A stretch of DNA of 64,000 nt from the NCBI GenBank assembly GCA_964617995.1, contig CAZTXD010000002.1:1-64000 (forward strand), given 5' to 3'. The notes under the pieces are model-generated. The model searched no databases. It was not told the DNA's origin and worked only from the letters and a program-made list of their open reading frames with translations. The stretch's first letter is position 1. Each line of letters starts with the position of its first letter. The position numbers and the translations under genes were made by a program. This document shows positions 16,995 to 25,535 of the stretch, piece by piece. The DNA is from CAZTXD01 sp964617995. Lineage in GTDB: Bacteria > Actinomycetota > Acidimicrobiia > Spongiisociales > ZC4RG35.

Positions 16995-18254
16995 TCAAGC
17001 CAGCTGCACTCTCACCGGCAGATGCTTGACGCCTCTGATGAAGTTGGAGCGAAGCCGCTGCACCGGACCCACGATCTTCAAGTCGGCCAGTCTCGGCAGC
17101 AGCTCCTCCAGCGTCACCCTGACTTCGAGACGGGCCAGCCACGCACCGAGGCAGAGATGTCGGCCGGACCCGAAGGCGAGATGGTCGGTCGGGTTGCGGT
17201 GGATGTCGAACCGGTACGGGTCCGGGTAGTGGTCCTCGTCGAAGTTGGCCGAGACGTAGTAGACGACCACCTTGTCACCCTCGGAGATCGAGACCCTTCG
17301 CAGCTCGGTGTCTTTGGTGGCGGTTCGCCGGAAATGCATCGTCACCGATGAGTAGCGGAGGATCTCCTCGGCGGCTGAGGGCATCAGCTCGGGGTTCTCA
17401 CGTAGCTCCTCCATCTGGTCCCGGTGCTCCAACAAGAAGGTGAGCCCGTGGCTGAGGGTGTGACGGGTCGTCTCGTTCCCCGCGACCATGAGCAACGAGA
17501 AGAAGTTCTTGAACTCGAGATCGGTCAGCGGCACGCCGTCCGGCTCGGCGGTGAGCAGCGTGGTGATGATGTCGTCCTGGGGGTTCACCCTTCGCTCGTT
17601 CGCCATCTCCTCCGCGAATTCGAAAACCTCCAATGCGGCAGGGCTGCGAAACGGGAGCAGCCGGTAATCCTCGGTATCGACCTGGTCAACGACGAACTGC
17701 GTGTACTCGGGGTCGGTGTGGCTGATCATCTGGTCGCCCCACCTCACGAGACGATCCGCATCGTCCTCAGGGACCCCAAGAAGGCGACACAGGAGTCGAA
17801 TGGGGAGCTCGCGTGCGATCTCGGTCACGAAGTCGAACTCGCCGAGCGGAAGGACTCGGTCCAGGACCTGGCGCGCCAGCGATCGAAAGGCGTTCTCGTA
17901 GGTGGCGATCACCCGCGGCGTGAAGCCTCTGGAGACGAGTCGACGGAGCCTGGTGTGCTCGGGCGGATCGAACTCCATCATCGTGCGGCGGGCTTCCAGC
18001 TCGTCGGGTGCCATCTCCTCGAGCCTGATCCCCCGAGTCGTGGTGAAGGTCTCGTGATCCCTGCTCACCTGGCCAACGTCGTCGTATTTGGTTACTGCCC
18101 AGAAACCGGCGTTGGGGGCTTTCTCCTCGATCCAAGCGATGGGGCTTTCCCGGCGGAGTCGGGCGAATGTGGCATGGGGGACGTCGGCGAGATAGGTGTC
18201 GTGATCGACGATGTCGGCGTAAGCGTCGCCCAGGTGGACATCGATTGCGGTCAC
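16995..18254 (-). CDS. Cytochrome P450 (CYP124/125/142-like)
   Basis: A 419-residue P450: MMEFDPPEHTRLRRLVSRGF in the C-helix region, I-helix MVAGNETTRHTLSHG with the conserved acid-Thr pair, K-helix EEILRYS, and heme loop LAFGSGRHLCLGAWLARLE with the thiolate at Cys368. The DPPEHT and WGDQMI segments, plus FGSGRHLCLG, resemble the sterol- and branched-lipid-oxidising CYP124/125/142 group. Exact substrate is unknown. It is convergent with the APC operon and divergent from the MetE-like operon, 240 bases away. The single-cluster ferredoxin at 14248 is a possible electron donor. Confidence 0.9.
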   Translation of the reverse strand: MTAIDVHLGDAYADIVDHDTYLADVPHATFARLRRESPIAWIEEKAPNAGFWAVTKYDDVGQVSRDHETFTTTRGIRLEEMAPDELEARRTMMEFDPPEHTRLRRLVSRGFTPRVIATYENAFRSLARQVLDRVLPLGEFDFVTEIARELPIRLLCRLLGVPEDDADRLVRWGDQMISHTDPEYTQFVVDQVDTEDYRLLPFRSPAALEVFEFAEEMANERRVNPQDDIITTLLTAEPDGVPLTDLEFKNFFSLLMVAGNETTRHTLSHGLTFLLEHRDQMEELRENPELMPSAAEEILRYSSVTMHFRRTATKDTELRRVSISEGDKVVVYYVSANFDEDHYPDPYRFDIHRNPTDHLAFGSGRHLCLGAWLARLEVRVTLEELLPRLADLKIVGPVQRLRSNFIRGVKHLPVRVQLA

Positions 18255-18493
18255 CTGGCTCCTATGGTCGTGGACCCGGTGAAGTCTATCGGAGGGTCCA
18301 CGGCTCTAACCTTGCGGCCATGTTGCGTCCTGGAAACTGGACCAACCCAGCGGGTGTGAGTCCCGTCCGGGTCGTCGCCGGAGTCGCTGGCGGCAGTGCG
18401 CTCGCTCAACTTCTATCCGACAACGGCACGCACGGATTGAAAGGAGAATGGGGAAACGTGCCCGCACCGCTGGAAGCGCGCCCCTGACTGCCA

Positions 18494-19627
18494 ATGGTTC
18501 GTAGTCCAGCCCGGGCCGAGATGGTCGGCAGCCTGCTCAGGCCGGAAAAGCTGAAGGCTGCCGCAGATGCTTTCTATGGAGAAGGGCACCGAGCCGTTCT
18601 CGACGATGAGCGCGCCAAGAGCTCCGAGGAGCTCCGCCGCCTGGAGGACGAGGCGATCGCCGAGGTGGTGCAACGCCAGATCGAGCTCGGGCTGGACGTG
18701 GTCACCGATGGTGAGTTCCGGCGTTACATGTTCCTCAACTCTTTCTGGGATGCGGTGCGGGGATTCTCCACCGATGACAACCCGGTCGAGTTCCGCAACG
18801 ACCGGGGCGAGACGGTCGTGTGGCATGTTCACAAGGTCACAGACAGGTTGGAGAAGGTTGACAGCCCGGTCTCCCGGGAGGCCGCCTTCATGGCAGAGTG
18901 CACCGCTCATCCGTTCAAGGTCACCGTCCCGGCTGGGTCGATCTTCTCCAACCCGTACACCTGGAAGCCGGGAGTGAACGACCATGCCTACCCCACGAGA
19001 CAGGAACTCACCGACCATGCCGTCGCCATCGAGCGAGAGCTGGTGGCCGACGCCGTAGCGGAAGGGGCGCGGTATATCCAGTTCGACTTTCCCATGTATC
19101 CGTTCCTGGTCGATGAGCGGTGGCGTCAGCAGATGGTGGCGGACGGGTTCGACCTCGACCAGGTGATGGAGGAGGCGATCTCCGCCGACCAGGCCGTACT
19201 CTCGGGGATACCGGAAGGGGTCACCACCGGTCTCCACATCTGCCGGGGCAACTACCGGTCGAAGTACTTGTGTGAGGGGTCGCTCGAGCCCCTGGCAGAG
19301 CGGGTCTTCAACGAGCTCGGCTACGACGTGTTCCTCGTCGAGTGGGAGGATCCCGATCGCATGGGCGATGTCTCACCGATCCGCCACGTCCCTGGGGGCA
19401 AGACTCTGGTGCTGGGTGTGGTCGATTCCAAGACGCCTCGGATTCGAACCGACGCCGAGCTGCTGGGGCGCCTCGAGGAGGCAGCCCAGTATCTCGACCC
19501 GGATCAATTGGCTATCTCACCACAGTGCGGGTTTGCCTCTGTGATCGACGGCAACGAGATCGGAGAGAACGCCCAATGGGAGAAGCTCGCAGCGGTGGGT
19601 CGGGTCGCGGAGCGCTTCTGGGGATGA
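18494..19627 (+). CDS. MetE C-terminal domain-like methyltransferase
   Basis: A 377-residue protein covering only the catalytic barrel of cobalamin-independent methionine synthase. The zinc ligands are present: His and Cys in GLHICRGNYRSK, Glu in FLVEWEDPDR and Cys in AISPQCGFAS. The start, EMVGSLLRPEKLKAA, is the usual opening of these YxjG-like proteins. Such stand-alone barrels move methyl groups between thiols, or between corrinoid-free donors and thiols, and need not make methionine. It begins an operon with an LLM oxidoreductase and an SDR, which suggests catabolism of a methylated or thiol-linked compound. Confidence 0.85.
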   Translation: MVRSPARAEMVGSLLRPEKLKAAADAFYGEGHRAVLDDERAKSSEELRRLEDEAIAEVVQRQIELGLDVVTDGEFRRYMFLNSFWDAVRGFSTDDNPVEFRNDRGETVVWHVHKVTDRLEKVDSPVSREAAFMAECTAHPFKVTVPAGSIFSNPYTWKPGVNDHAYPTRQELTDHAVAIERELVADAVAEGARYIQFDFPMYPFLVDERWRQQMVADGFDLDQVMEEAISADQAVLSGIPEGVTTGLHICRGNYRSKYLCEGSLEPLAERVFNELGYDVFLVEWEDPDRMGDVSPIRHVPGGKTLVLGVVDSKTPRIRTDAELLGRLEEAAQYLDPDQLAISPQCGFASVIDGNEIGENAQWEKLAAVGRVAERFWG

Positions 19628-19658
19628 GGACGCTCGTACCAGTTGGGTTCTCGCAGCG

Positions 19659-20594
19659 ATGAAGCGCCCTCGCATCATTCTCGTCCTCAGCGAGAACTGG
19701 ACCCTCGTCGATCCGGGGCATCCCGACCGGCTGCTCGACATGGCACGCGTCGCCGACGACACCGGGATCGACGCGGTGATGCTGTCGGAGCACGTCGTCC
19801 TTGGGCCTACCGCGGGAGCATCGGGGGTAATGGGGAACCCCCGTGACTATGCCATGCCGGGCAATCAGGATCCGGCGATGCCCTGGCCCGATTCCGTGGT
19901 CCTGGCGGCGGCGATCGCTGCCGTTACCACGAGGATCAGGATCGCACTCGCTGCGGTCATCGCCCCGTTGCGTCATCCGCTCCTGCTCGCCAAGCAGCTG
20001 GCCACGCTCGACTTGTTGACCCGGGGCCGTCTTGTCGTCCAGCCAACCGTCAGCTGGCATGAGGACGAGTACCGGGCCCTCGGTGTGCCATTCGAGGAAC
20101 GGGGACGACGACTCGACGAGCATCTGGCGATCTGGAGGCGGGTTTGGGCCGGCTCCCCGGCCTCATACAACGGGCAGCATTACCGGTTCGAAGAGGTGTA
20201 CCTCGAGCCGAAGCCCACACGTCCCGAGGGGCCGCCACTGTGGATCGGGGGAAGCTCAGCGCACCCGGCGGTGATTCGTCGACTCGTGGAGCATGGCAGC
20301 GGTTTCCACCCGCTGGGACAGCCCGGCGATGGCGAGCTGGCTCATCTGCGCAGGCTCTTACGCGAGGCTGGTCGTGACCCTGATGAGCTGGAATGGGTCG
20401 GTGGGGTGAGGGGTCGGTTCCGGGACGATCGCTCGCCGGCCGATCTGGATGAGGCCCTGGAGCAGGTTCCGATCCAGGTGAGCCGGGGCTTCGTGTCGAT
20501 CTGCATCAAGCCATCGCAGTTCATCGACAGCCCAGACGAGCTTCCCCGTTTCTGTGCCCGGGTGGTACGACGCTGTACGGAACTGGTGTCGTGA
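19659..20594 (+). CDS. Luciferase-like (LLM) F420- or flavin-dependent oxidoreductase
   Basis: A 311-residue TIM-barrel oxidoreductase. DMARVADDTGIDAVMLSEHV is the beta1-alpha1 motif, AIAAVTTRIRIALAAVIAPL the central strand, and HPLLLAKQLATLDLLTRGRL the classical LLM signature. PLWIGGSSAHPAVIRRLVEH binds the cofactor phosphate. In actinobacteria many of these use coenzyme F420. The chain has the normal length. It lies 31 bases after the MetE-like gene and overlaps the SDR start by 4 bases, so the three act together. Confidence 0.87.
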   Translation: MKRPRIILVLSENWTLVDPGHPDRLLDMARVADDTGIDAVMLSEHVVLGPTAGASGVMGNPRDYAMPGNQDPAMPWPDSVVLAAAIAAVTTRIRIALAAVIAPLRHPLLLAKQLATLDLLTRGRLVVQPTVSWHEDEYRALGVPFEERGRRLDEHLAIWRRVWAGSPASYNGQHYRFEEVYLEPKPTRPEGPPLWIGGSSAHPAVIRRLVEHGSGFHPLGQPGDGELAHLRRLLREAGRDPDELEWVGGVRGRFRDDRSPADLDEALEQVPIQVSRGFVSICIKPSQFIDSPDELPRFCARVVRRCTELVS

Positions 20595-21379
20595 TGGCGG
20601 TCGAGCGTGTTGCAATCGTCACCGGCGCCGGCTCGGGTATCGGCGCGGCGACGGCCACCGCCCTGGCGAGGGGCGGCGCCAAGGTAATCGTGACGGGTCG
20701 GAGACAGGAGCCACTCGAGGCTGTAGCGGACCGCCTCGGTGGTCTGGCCGTGGTCGCGGACGTCGCCAAGGAAGAAGATTGGGATCGCCTTGTCGCAACG
20801 GCGACGGAGCAATTCGGCGGTGTCGACGTCCTCGTGGCCAACGCCGGGATCGAGGCCTTCGGCTCGGTCGTGACGGTGCAACTCGATGAGTGGCGCGCCG
20901 TACAGCAGACGAATGTCGACGGTGTTCTCCTCGGCATTCGGGCGGTGGCGCCCCTGATGCGGGAGCGAGGCGGCGGGAGCATCGTGGTGGTCTCCTCAGT
21001 CGCCGGGCTGACCTCGGGACCCGAGTACGCCGCCTATGTCACCTCCAAGACCGCCATCCTCGGTCTCGTTCGGTCCGCCGCCGTCGACCTCGGACCAGAC
21101 CGAATCCGGGTCAATGCCGTGTGCCCGGGATGGACACGAACCGAGATGAGCCAGCGCGAGACAGAACACATCGCCGCCGAACAGGGGATCACCGCCGAAC
21201 AACTATGGGCGCGACTTGTGGCGCCGTTGCCACTCGGCCGCGCCGCTGAACCAGAAGAGATCGCCGCCTGCATCGAGTTTCTCACCGGACCAGGGGCTTC
21301 ATTCGTAACGGGCACCGTCGTCGTAGCCGACGGAGGGGGCGCGGCCGTAGATGTCGGAACCCTCGGCTTTCGCGGTTGA
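20591..21379 (+). CDS. Short-chain dehydrogenase/reductase
   Basis: A 262-residue classical SDR: nucleotide motif TGAGSGIG near residue 12, NAG in VLVANAGIEAFG, catalytic Ser in VVVSSVAG, Tyr and Lys in YAAYVTSKTAI, and VNAVCPGWTRTEM after the active site. The TGR(R) at the end of strand 2 suggests preference for NADP(H). The start is GTG at 20591 (GTGA overlap with the previous stop) or ATG at 20594. It is the last gene of the MetE-like/LLM/SDR operon. Confidence 0.9.
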   Translation: MMAVERVAIVTGAGSGIGAATATALARGGAKVIVTGRRQEPLEAVADRLGGLAVVADVAKEEDWDRLVATATEQFGGVDVLVANAGIEAFGSVVTVQLDEWRAVQQTNVDGVLLGIRAVAPLMRERGGGSIVVVSSVAGLTSGPEYAAYVTSKTAILGLVRSAAVDLGPDRIRVNAVCPGWTRTEMSQRETEHIAAEQGITAEQLWARLVAPLPLGRAAEPEEIAACIEFLTGPGASFVTGTVVVADGGGAAVDVGTLGFRG

Positions 21380-21529
21380 GCACTCAGAGGACCGGGTCAT
21401 GACCGGATGCAAGGGCTATTGCGACGGGCAGCCTCTGGAGGAGATAGTCCAACGGATCCTCGCGATTGGGTGGGTGATCTACCGATAAGACGCCACTGTG
21501 ATCCTCCCAGGCCGTTCAGTGCATCGAAA

Positions 21530-22591
21530 CTACTCGGAGAGGAAGTACCCGTATGGCCCGGGGCTCGCTCCATTGCGCTGCGGATTCATGTAGAAGCGGG
21601 TGTATAGAGCCGCACACAGCTCGCCTCGGGTAGCGGTGTCGGTCTTGGCGAAAACCGACTTCAGGTGGTCCTGCACCGTGTATTGGGATATCTCGAGGCG
21701 GCGGGAGATCTGCTTGGTGACCAGCCCTTCGAGCACCAGCTCGGTCACGTCCCGCTCCCGCGGTGTGAGGTCGTAGGCGGCAACGACGAGAGAGGTGAGA
21801 TGGATGGGCCTGGGATACTCGACGATCACCGAGTACTCATCTTCCTCTCCTTTGAGGGGGGTGGCGTGGAAGGTCAGTGGGCCGGCCTGCCCGTTCACGG
21901 TCATGGTGGTGGTGCCGGTTCGGTCGGCGCCCACCGCCAGGGCACGGTTGAGGGTCGACAGACGGTCCCGGTCGACCGTGTCGAGCCATCTTTCGGCTGT
22001 ACCGGTAGTGGTGACGAAGCGGCCTTCCCGATCGATCGTGAACGCGCCCGGGGGACGCTCCATGTCTCCGGGTTGTTGGACGGCAGCGTGCAGGAAAGCC
22101 CGCCTGAATCCGCGGGCCAATGGGGCGGACAGTCGGGCGGCCTCGTCCACCTCTGTCTCGGTGAAGGCTCGCGACCCGACCCGTCGGTAGCCAGACAGGG
22201 TCGCCCACCACGTGCCGTTGGCGATGCATGCGAGACGTAGCTCGTCGTAGCCGCCGTTCGGTTCGAAGATCTCCACGTAGCGTCGCACCCTTGCCGGGTC
22301 CGTGGATAGCCGCAACGCAGCGGCCGGTTGGGGGGACTGGGCAAGCTCGTGGTACCGCAGAGGATCATCGGAGAACCACTCCAGTTCGAAGATCCGCAGC
22401 TCCCGCGCGGGGTCCTTGGGCAGGCCGAAAACCTCACAGCTGGTCTGCAGCCCGGACGCCGGATCAACGGAGGAGAGGACACAGATGTCAAGACCCAGAA
22501 ATGACGACAACTCCGCAGTGGACTTGTCCAAGAACGATTCCAGATCGGGTCCGGCTGTATCGAGGGTCTCTGCTACCCGCACGAGGGCCAT
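21530..22591 (-). CDS. LuxR-family transcriptional regulator
   Basis: A 353-residue regulator with a C-terminal LuxR helix-turn-helix: LTPRERDVTELVLEGLVTKQ then ISQYTVQDHLKSVFAKT near residues 275-325. The first 170 residues look like a GAF-type sensor (ELRLACIANGTWWATLSGYR), followed by a PAS-like segment with FTIDREGRFVTTTGTAERWL. This layout is common in actinobacterial LuxR regulators next to oxidoreductase operons. It is convergent with the SDR and divergent from the BphX-like operon at 22673, across an 80-base gap, so it may control that operon. Confidence 0.85.
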   Translation of the reverse strand: MALVRVAETLDTAGPDLESFLDKSTAELSSFLGLDICVLSSVDPASGLQTSCEVFGLPKDPARELRIFELEWFSDDPLRYHELAQSPQPAAALRLSTDPARVRRYVEIFEPNGGYDELRLACIANGTWWATLSGYRRVGSRAFTETEVDEAARLSAPLARGFRRAFLHAAVQQPGDMERPPGAFTIDREGRFVTTTGTAERWLDTVDRDRLSTLNRALAVGADRTGTTTMTVNGQAGPLTFHATPLKGEEDEYSVIVEYPRPIHLTSLVVAAYDLTPRERDVTELVLEGLVTKQISRRLEISQYTVQDHLKSVFAKTDTATRGELCAALYTRFYMNPQRNGASPGPYGYFLSE

Positions 22592-22672
22592 TCTGGCACC
22601 CCCCAGACATCTGGGATGGCCAGGGCGCCTCCCGCCGGGCAGGCTGTGGCCTCCGTGAGTGAAGGAGCAAAC

Positions 22673-23113
22673 GTGAAGCCGCTCAGCCGGTGGATGAAAG
22701 TCGTAGGCGTCCTCTACGTCCTCAACGGAATCGGCCTGGTCGTCTCATACGTCGTACCGGCCATAGGCGAAGCATCGGTGCGCCAGCGGGTGCCCGGGGC
22801 GGATCTCGCCAACCCGCTCTACGGCTTCGCCATGGACACCTGGCTCATGTTCGCCCTCGAGATGCTGGTCGTTGGTGGGGCTCTCGTAGTGGCGTCCAGG
22901 GCCGCCTGGAGCAACCGGATCCTCGCATTCACTGTCGTCGCTCTGGAGCTGATACGGGGCATCCTCGACGACTTGATCTGGATCGCAAACGGTTACCCGG
23001 CTGCGATGTATATGGGATGGATCGGCTTCCACGCCGTGGTCATCGTCACCGGAGTCCGGGCGCTGCGACGAGCCCAGGCGCATGAGCAGTCTGAACCGCT
23101 GGTTCCGGCATGA
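22673..23113 (+). CDS. BphX-like small membrane protein
   Basis: A 146-residue protein with four hydrophobic helices. The opening LSRWMKVVGVLYVLNGIGLV and the middle TWLMFALEMLVVGGALVVAS resemble the BphX family of small inner-membrane proteins. The start is GTG at 22673, five bases after GAAGGAG; the frame is open further upstream but without a ribosome binding site. The next gene overlaps by 4 bases. Function is unknown. Confidence 0.7.
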   Translation: MKPLSRWMKVVGVLYVLNGIGLVVSYVVPAIGEASVRQRVPGADLANPLYGFAMDTWLMFALEMLVVGGALVVASRAAWSNRILAFTVVALELIRGILDDLIWIANGYPAAMYMGWIGFHAVVIVTGVRALRRAQAHEQSEPLVPA

Positions 23114-23643
23114 CCAGAGGCCTCAACCACGACGGGGACGTCGCCACCTCGACTTCCCCTATCGGGAGTGTGTTCGGTATCTCCGTCAAGGCTTGGGTGG
23201 CGCTGGCGTTCGCCGCCAGCATCTGGCATGCGTTCATCGATGCCCAGATCGGACTGCTGGGACCCACCTCGGAAACGATGACGTTGGCACAGGGTGCGGC
23301 CTTGATCATCGACGCTTTGCTCATCGGATGGTGGGTCTATGTTGCGCTGGAGGGGTTCTCAGGGAACGAGCGCGCGCTGGGCGCCTTGGCACTCCTATTG
23401 CTGGTGGAGCCGGTGCTGTTCGACGGTCTGGTGGCATTCATGGTGGCTCCGCCCCCGTCTGCGGCATTCCCCTATCAGGACCTGGCTCGTTCCCTCTCAC
23501 TCATCTCAGGGATCGTTGCGTTGGTGGCGCTTCGCAGGTCGGTGGGCTGGGGGAGATGGGGATGGCCGAGCTGGGTCGCTCTAGGCTTGACGATCGTTGG
23601 TAGCGCTGTTGTTTCCGTGGTGTTCCTTTCCCTACCACGATGA
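23110..23643 (+). CDS. Five-helix membrane protein of unknown function
   Basis: A 177-residue protein starting in an ATGA overlap. After a polar N-terminus of about 25 residues there are five hydrophobic helices, including GISVKAWVALAFAASIWHAF and SLISGIVALVALRR. The HAFIDAQIGLLGPTS loop is the most polar internal part. No family is recognised. It belongs to the operon of small membrane proteins that continues with an SRPBCC protein and a methyltransferase. Confidence 0.65.
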   Translation: MTRGLNHDGDVATSTSPIGSVFGISVKAWVALAFAASIWHAFIDAQIGLLGPTSETMTLAQGAALIIDALLIGWWVYVALEGFSGNERALGALALLLLVEPVLFDGLVAFMVAPPPSAAFPYQDLARSLSLISGIVALVALRRSVGWGRWGWPSWVALGLTIVGSAVVSVVFLSLPR

Positions 23644-23734
23644 CCACCAGCTGTCTCGAGGGCTTACAGCAGAACCAGACACACAACTCGCCCTGGTGGT
23701 CGACGCCGGGAATGAGACGAGGAAAGAGAGGCGC

Positions 23735-24187
23735 ATGATGCCAACCGTCGAACGCAGCGCAATCGTTCCGCTGCCGCTCGAGGAGACCTGGGAGGCCTTC
23801 TTCGGCAACGACATGCAGAACTGGTGCGAACTGTCGGACATTGTCAGCGAGGTCCGTGACTTCCGGTTCCGTGACGACGGCACACCCGAGTACGTGATGG
23901 TGAACCGGATGGGGCCGATGCGGGCCAGCCACCGGTCCGACTATGTGTTCTACGAACCGCCCCACCGGGCGGAAGACGACACCCTGGAGAGCGCGCTCGG
24001 GGGCCGTTGGGTCACCCTCCACGAATCGGTCGACGTTGGAACGCGGGTCACCCACAGGTGGGACGTCGAGCCACACGGGATGATGAAGCTGCTGTTCCCC
24101 CTCATCCGCCCCGGTTTCCAACGCTCCTTCCAACGCGACCTCGACACCATGGTGGACCGCATCACAGCGCAGACAACCGGGCCCTGA
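23735..24187 (+). CDS. SRPBCC (polyketide cyclase-like) protein
   Basis: A 150-residue protein starting MMPTVERSAIVPLPLEETWE, the standard beginning of SRPBCC lipid-binding folds, followed by HESVDVGTRVTHRWDVEPHG in the C-terminal half. The family binds hydrophobic ligands in a deep cavity. Starts at 23735 and 23738 are equivalent; GAGGAAAGAGAGG upstream supplies the ribosome binding site. No catalytic motif can be assigned. It lies between two small membrane proteins in the same direction. Confidence 0.75.
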   Translation: MMPTVERSAIVPLPLEETWEAFFGNDMQNWCELSDIVSEVRDFRFRDDGTPEYVMVNRMGPMRASHRSDYVFYEPPHRAEDDTLESALGGRWVTLHESVDVGTRVTHRWDVEPHGMMKLLFPLIRPGFQRSFQRDLDTMVDRITAQTTGP

Positions 24188-24212
24188 CGTCGGTGGTGGA
24201 GATGACGTCAAG

Positions 24213-24599
24213 ATGATGACAGCCTCCACCCGGCTCTCGATGGTTGTCGCTCTGGGAGTGTCGACGTTGGGTGGCGTATACCACAACAGCCAGGAGTTCC
24301 TGGGGATGCCCCTTACCGCCCCGGAGATGCTCTCCGGAATCGTTCCCACTGTCCTCCTCGCCGTGTGGTGGCTGGTCCGTCCCGGACGGGCCTTGTGGTG
24401 GGTCACCCTGGTCTGGGTAGGGCTCCTCAACCTGGCGGTGGGTGCGGTCCTCACTGTTCTCCCACTCCCATTCCTCCCGTTCCAACCCGAACAGTCCTGG
24501 AGCCACTACACCACCCACGTCATATACGCCGCTGCCCAGGGTCCCGCCCTCTACCTGCTGGTGATACGGCAGCCCGGCCGGGAGGGACTCGTGACATGA
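24213..24599 (+). CDS. Small membrane protein of unknown function
   Basis: A 128-residue protein with four predicted helices (VVALGVSTLGGVYHNSQEFL at the first, LWWVTLVWVGLLNLAVGAVL in the middle). Its stop overlaps the methyltransferase start by 4 bases. The YHNSQEF and WSHYTTHVIYAAAQG loops carry His residues, but no metal site can be claimed. Not recognised as a named family. Confidence 0.65.
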   Translation: MMTASTRLSMVVALGVSTLGGVYHNSQEFLGMPLTAPEMLSGIVPTVLLAVWWLVRPGRALWWVTLVWVGLLNLAVGAVLTVLPLPFLPFQPEQSWSHYTTHVIYAAAQGPALYLLVIRQPGREGLVT

Positions 24600-25198
24600 A
24601 AGCCCGGCTCTACGACTGGATCTACCGGATCGGCGCACCCTGGGACCGGGTAGGGGTTCGCACCGATCTCGTCGACCTGATCTCCTCCGGCGTGGTCCAT
24701 CCCGAGAGCCACCCCCGCTCCATCGACCTCGGCTGCGGCACCGGCGCCAACGTCGTCTACCTGGCCGAGCAAGGCTTCGACTCCCACGGCGTCGACTTCT
24801 CACCCGTGGCGGTAGACAAGGCGCGACGCCGAGCGGAGACCGCCGGAGTCGGCGTCCATCTGATCGTCGCTGATCTGACCGCCGGCACCATTCCGGAACT
24901 GCAAGGCCCCTTCGACCTCGTCATCGACTTCGGCACCCTCGACGACCTGCGAGGCGACGACCGTCGCGCCATGGCAGACCTCATCACCGAGATCGCCCGG
25001 CCCGGAACACGGTTCCTCGAATGGTGCTTCTACGGCAACACCGACCAACTCCCCATGATCAGCTTCCGGGGTACCTCGAAGATGAGCCACATCGCCCCCG
25101 GAGAGCTGGAGGACCTCTTCGGCGACGCCTGGGAGATCCAACCCTTCTCAGCCAACGAGGAGTGGCGAACCGCATGCTTCCTCCTCACCCTTCGGTAG
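24596..25198 (+). CDS. Class I SAM-dependent methyltransferase
   Basis: A 200-residue methyltransferase. Motif I is SIDLGCGTGANVVYLAEQGF, motif II HGVDFSPVAV, and motif IV PFDLVIDFGTLDDLRGDDRR, close to thiopurine/TehB-like enzymes. The C-terminal part (WCFYGNTDQLPMISFRG) is family-specific. The start codon overlaps the stop of the small membrane-protein gene. Substrate is unknown; TehB-like relatives methylate small soft nucleophiles, so a detoxification role is possible. Confidence 0.87.
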   Translation: MKARLYDWIYRIGAPWDRVGVRTDLVDLISSGVVHPESHPRSIDLGCGTGANVVYLAEQGFDSHGVDFSPVAVDKARRRAETAGVGVHLIVADLTAGTIPELQGPFDLVIDFGTLDDLRGDDRRAMADLITEIARPGTRFLEWCFYGNTDQLPMISFRGTSKMSHIAPGELEDLFGDAWEIQPFSANEEWRTACFLLTLR

Positions 25199-25319
25199 AA
25201 GCCCAATCAGCACTCGACGGTCGGCATCCCGAGGTGAACCGGCCAATAACGGAGGTCGGCAAGCATGGCCGTCGATACCGACGTCGCTGGTGACAGGTGC
25301 TCCGATACCCGCGCCGACC

Positions 25320-25535
25320 TCATCCGAGGTCGAACAGGCGAGCCTCGGCGGCATCGAGGCTGAGCCGGATCGCCCCCAGAGTCGCCGCCTCCTCCCCGAG
25401 TCTGGAGAGACGCGAGTTTGGTTCTCCGTAACACCCGCTCCGCGACCAGCCTTTGGACGACGTCGAACAACGGTCGCCAATCAGCGGTGCCGTCCCCCCG
25501 AGCACCATCACACGTGCATCGAGGACGAGCACCAA
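25320..25535 (-). pseudogene. C-terminal remnant of a ROK-family protein, frameshifted
   Basis: On the minus strand the frame reads LVLDARVMVLGGTAPLIGDR and ends SRLGEEAATLGAIRLSLDAA, which matches the last strands of ROK kinases/repressors (VVLGG ... LGE-AA-LGA). The segment between them is in another frame, where PLFDVVQRLVAERVLRRTK gives the missing helix, so two frameshifts are present. The glucose-binding and zinc motifs are absent. The remnant ends at the first base of the Gfo/Idh start. Confidence 0.55.
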
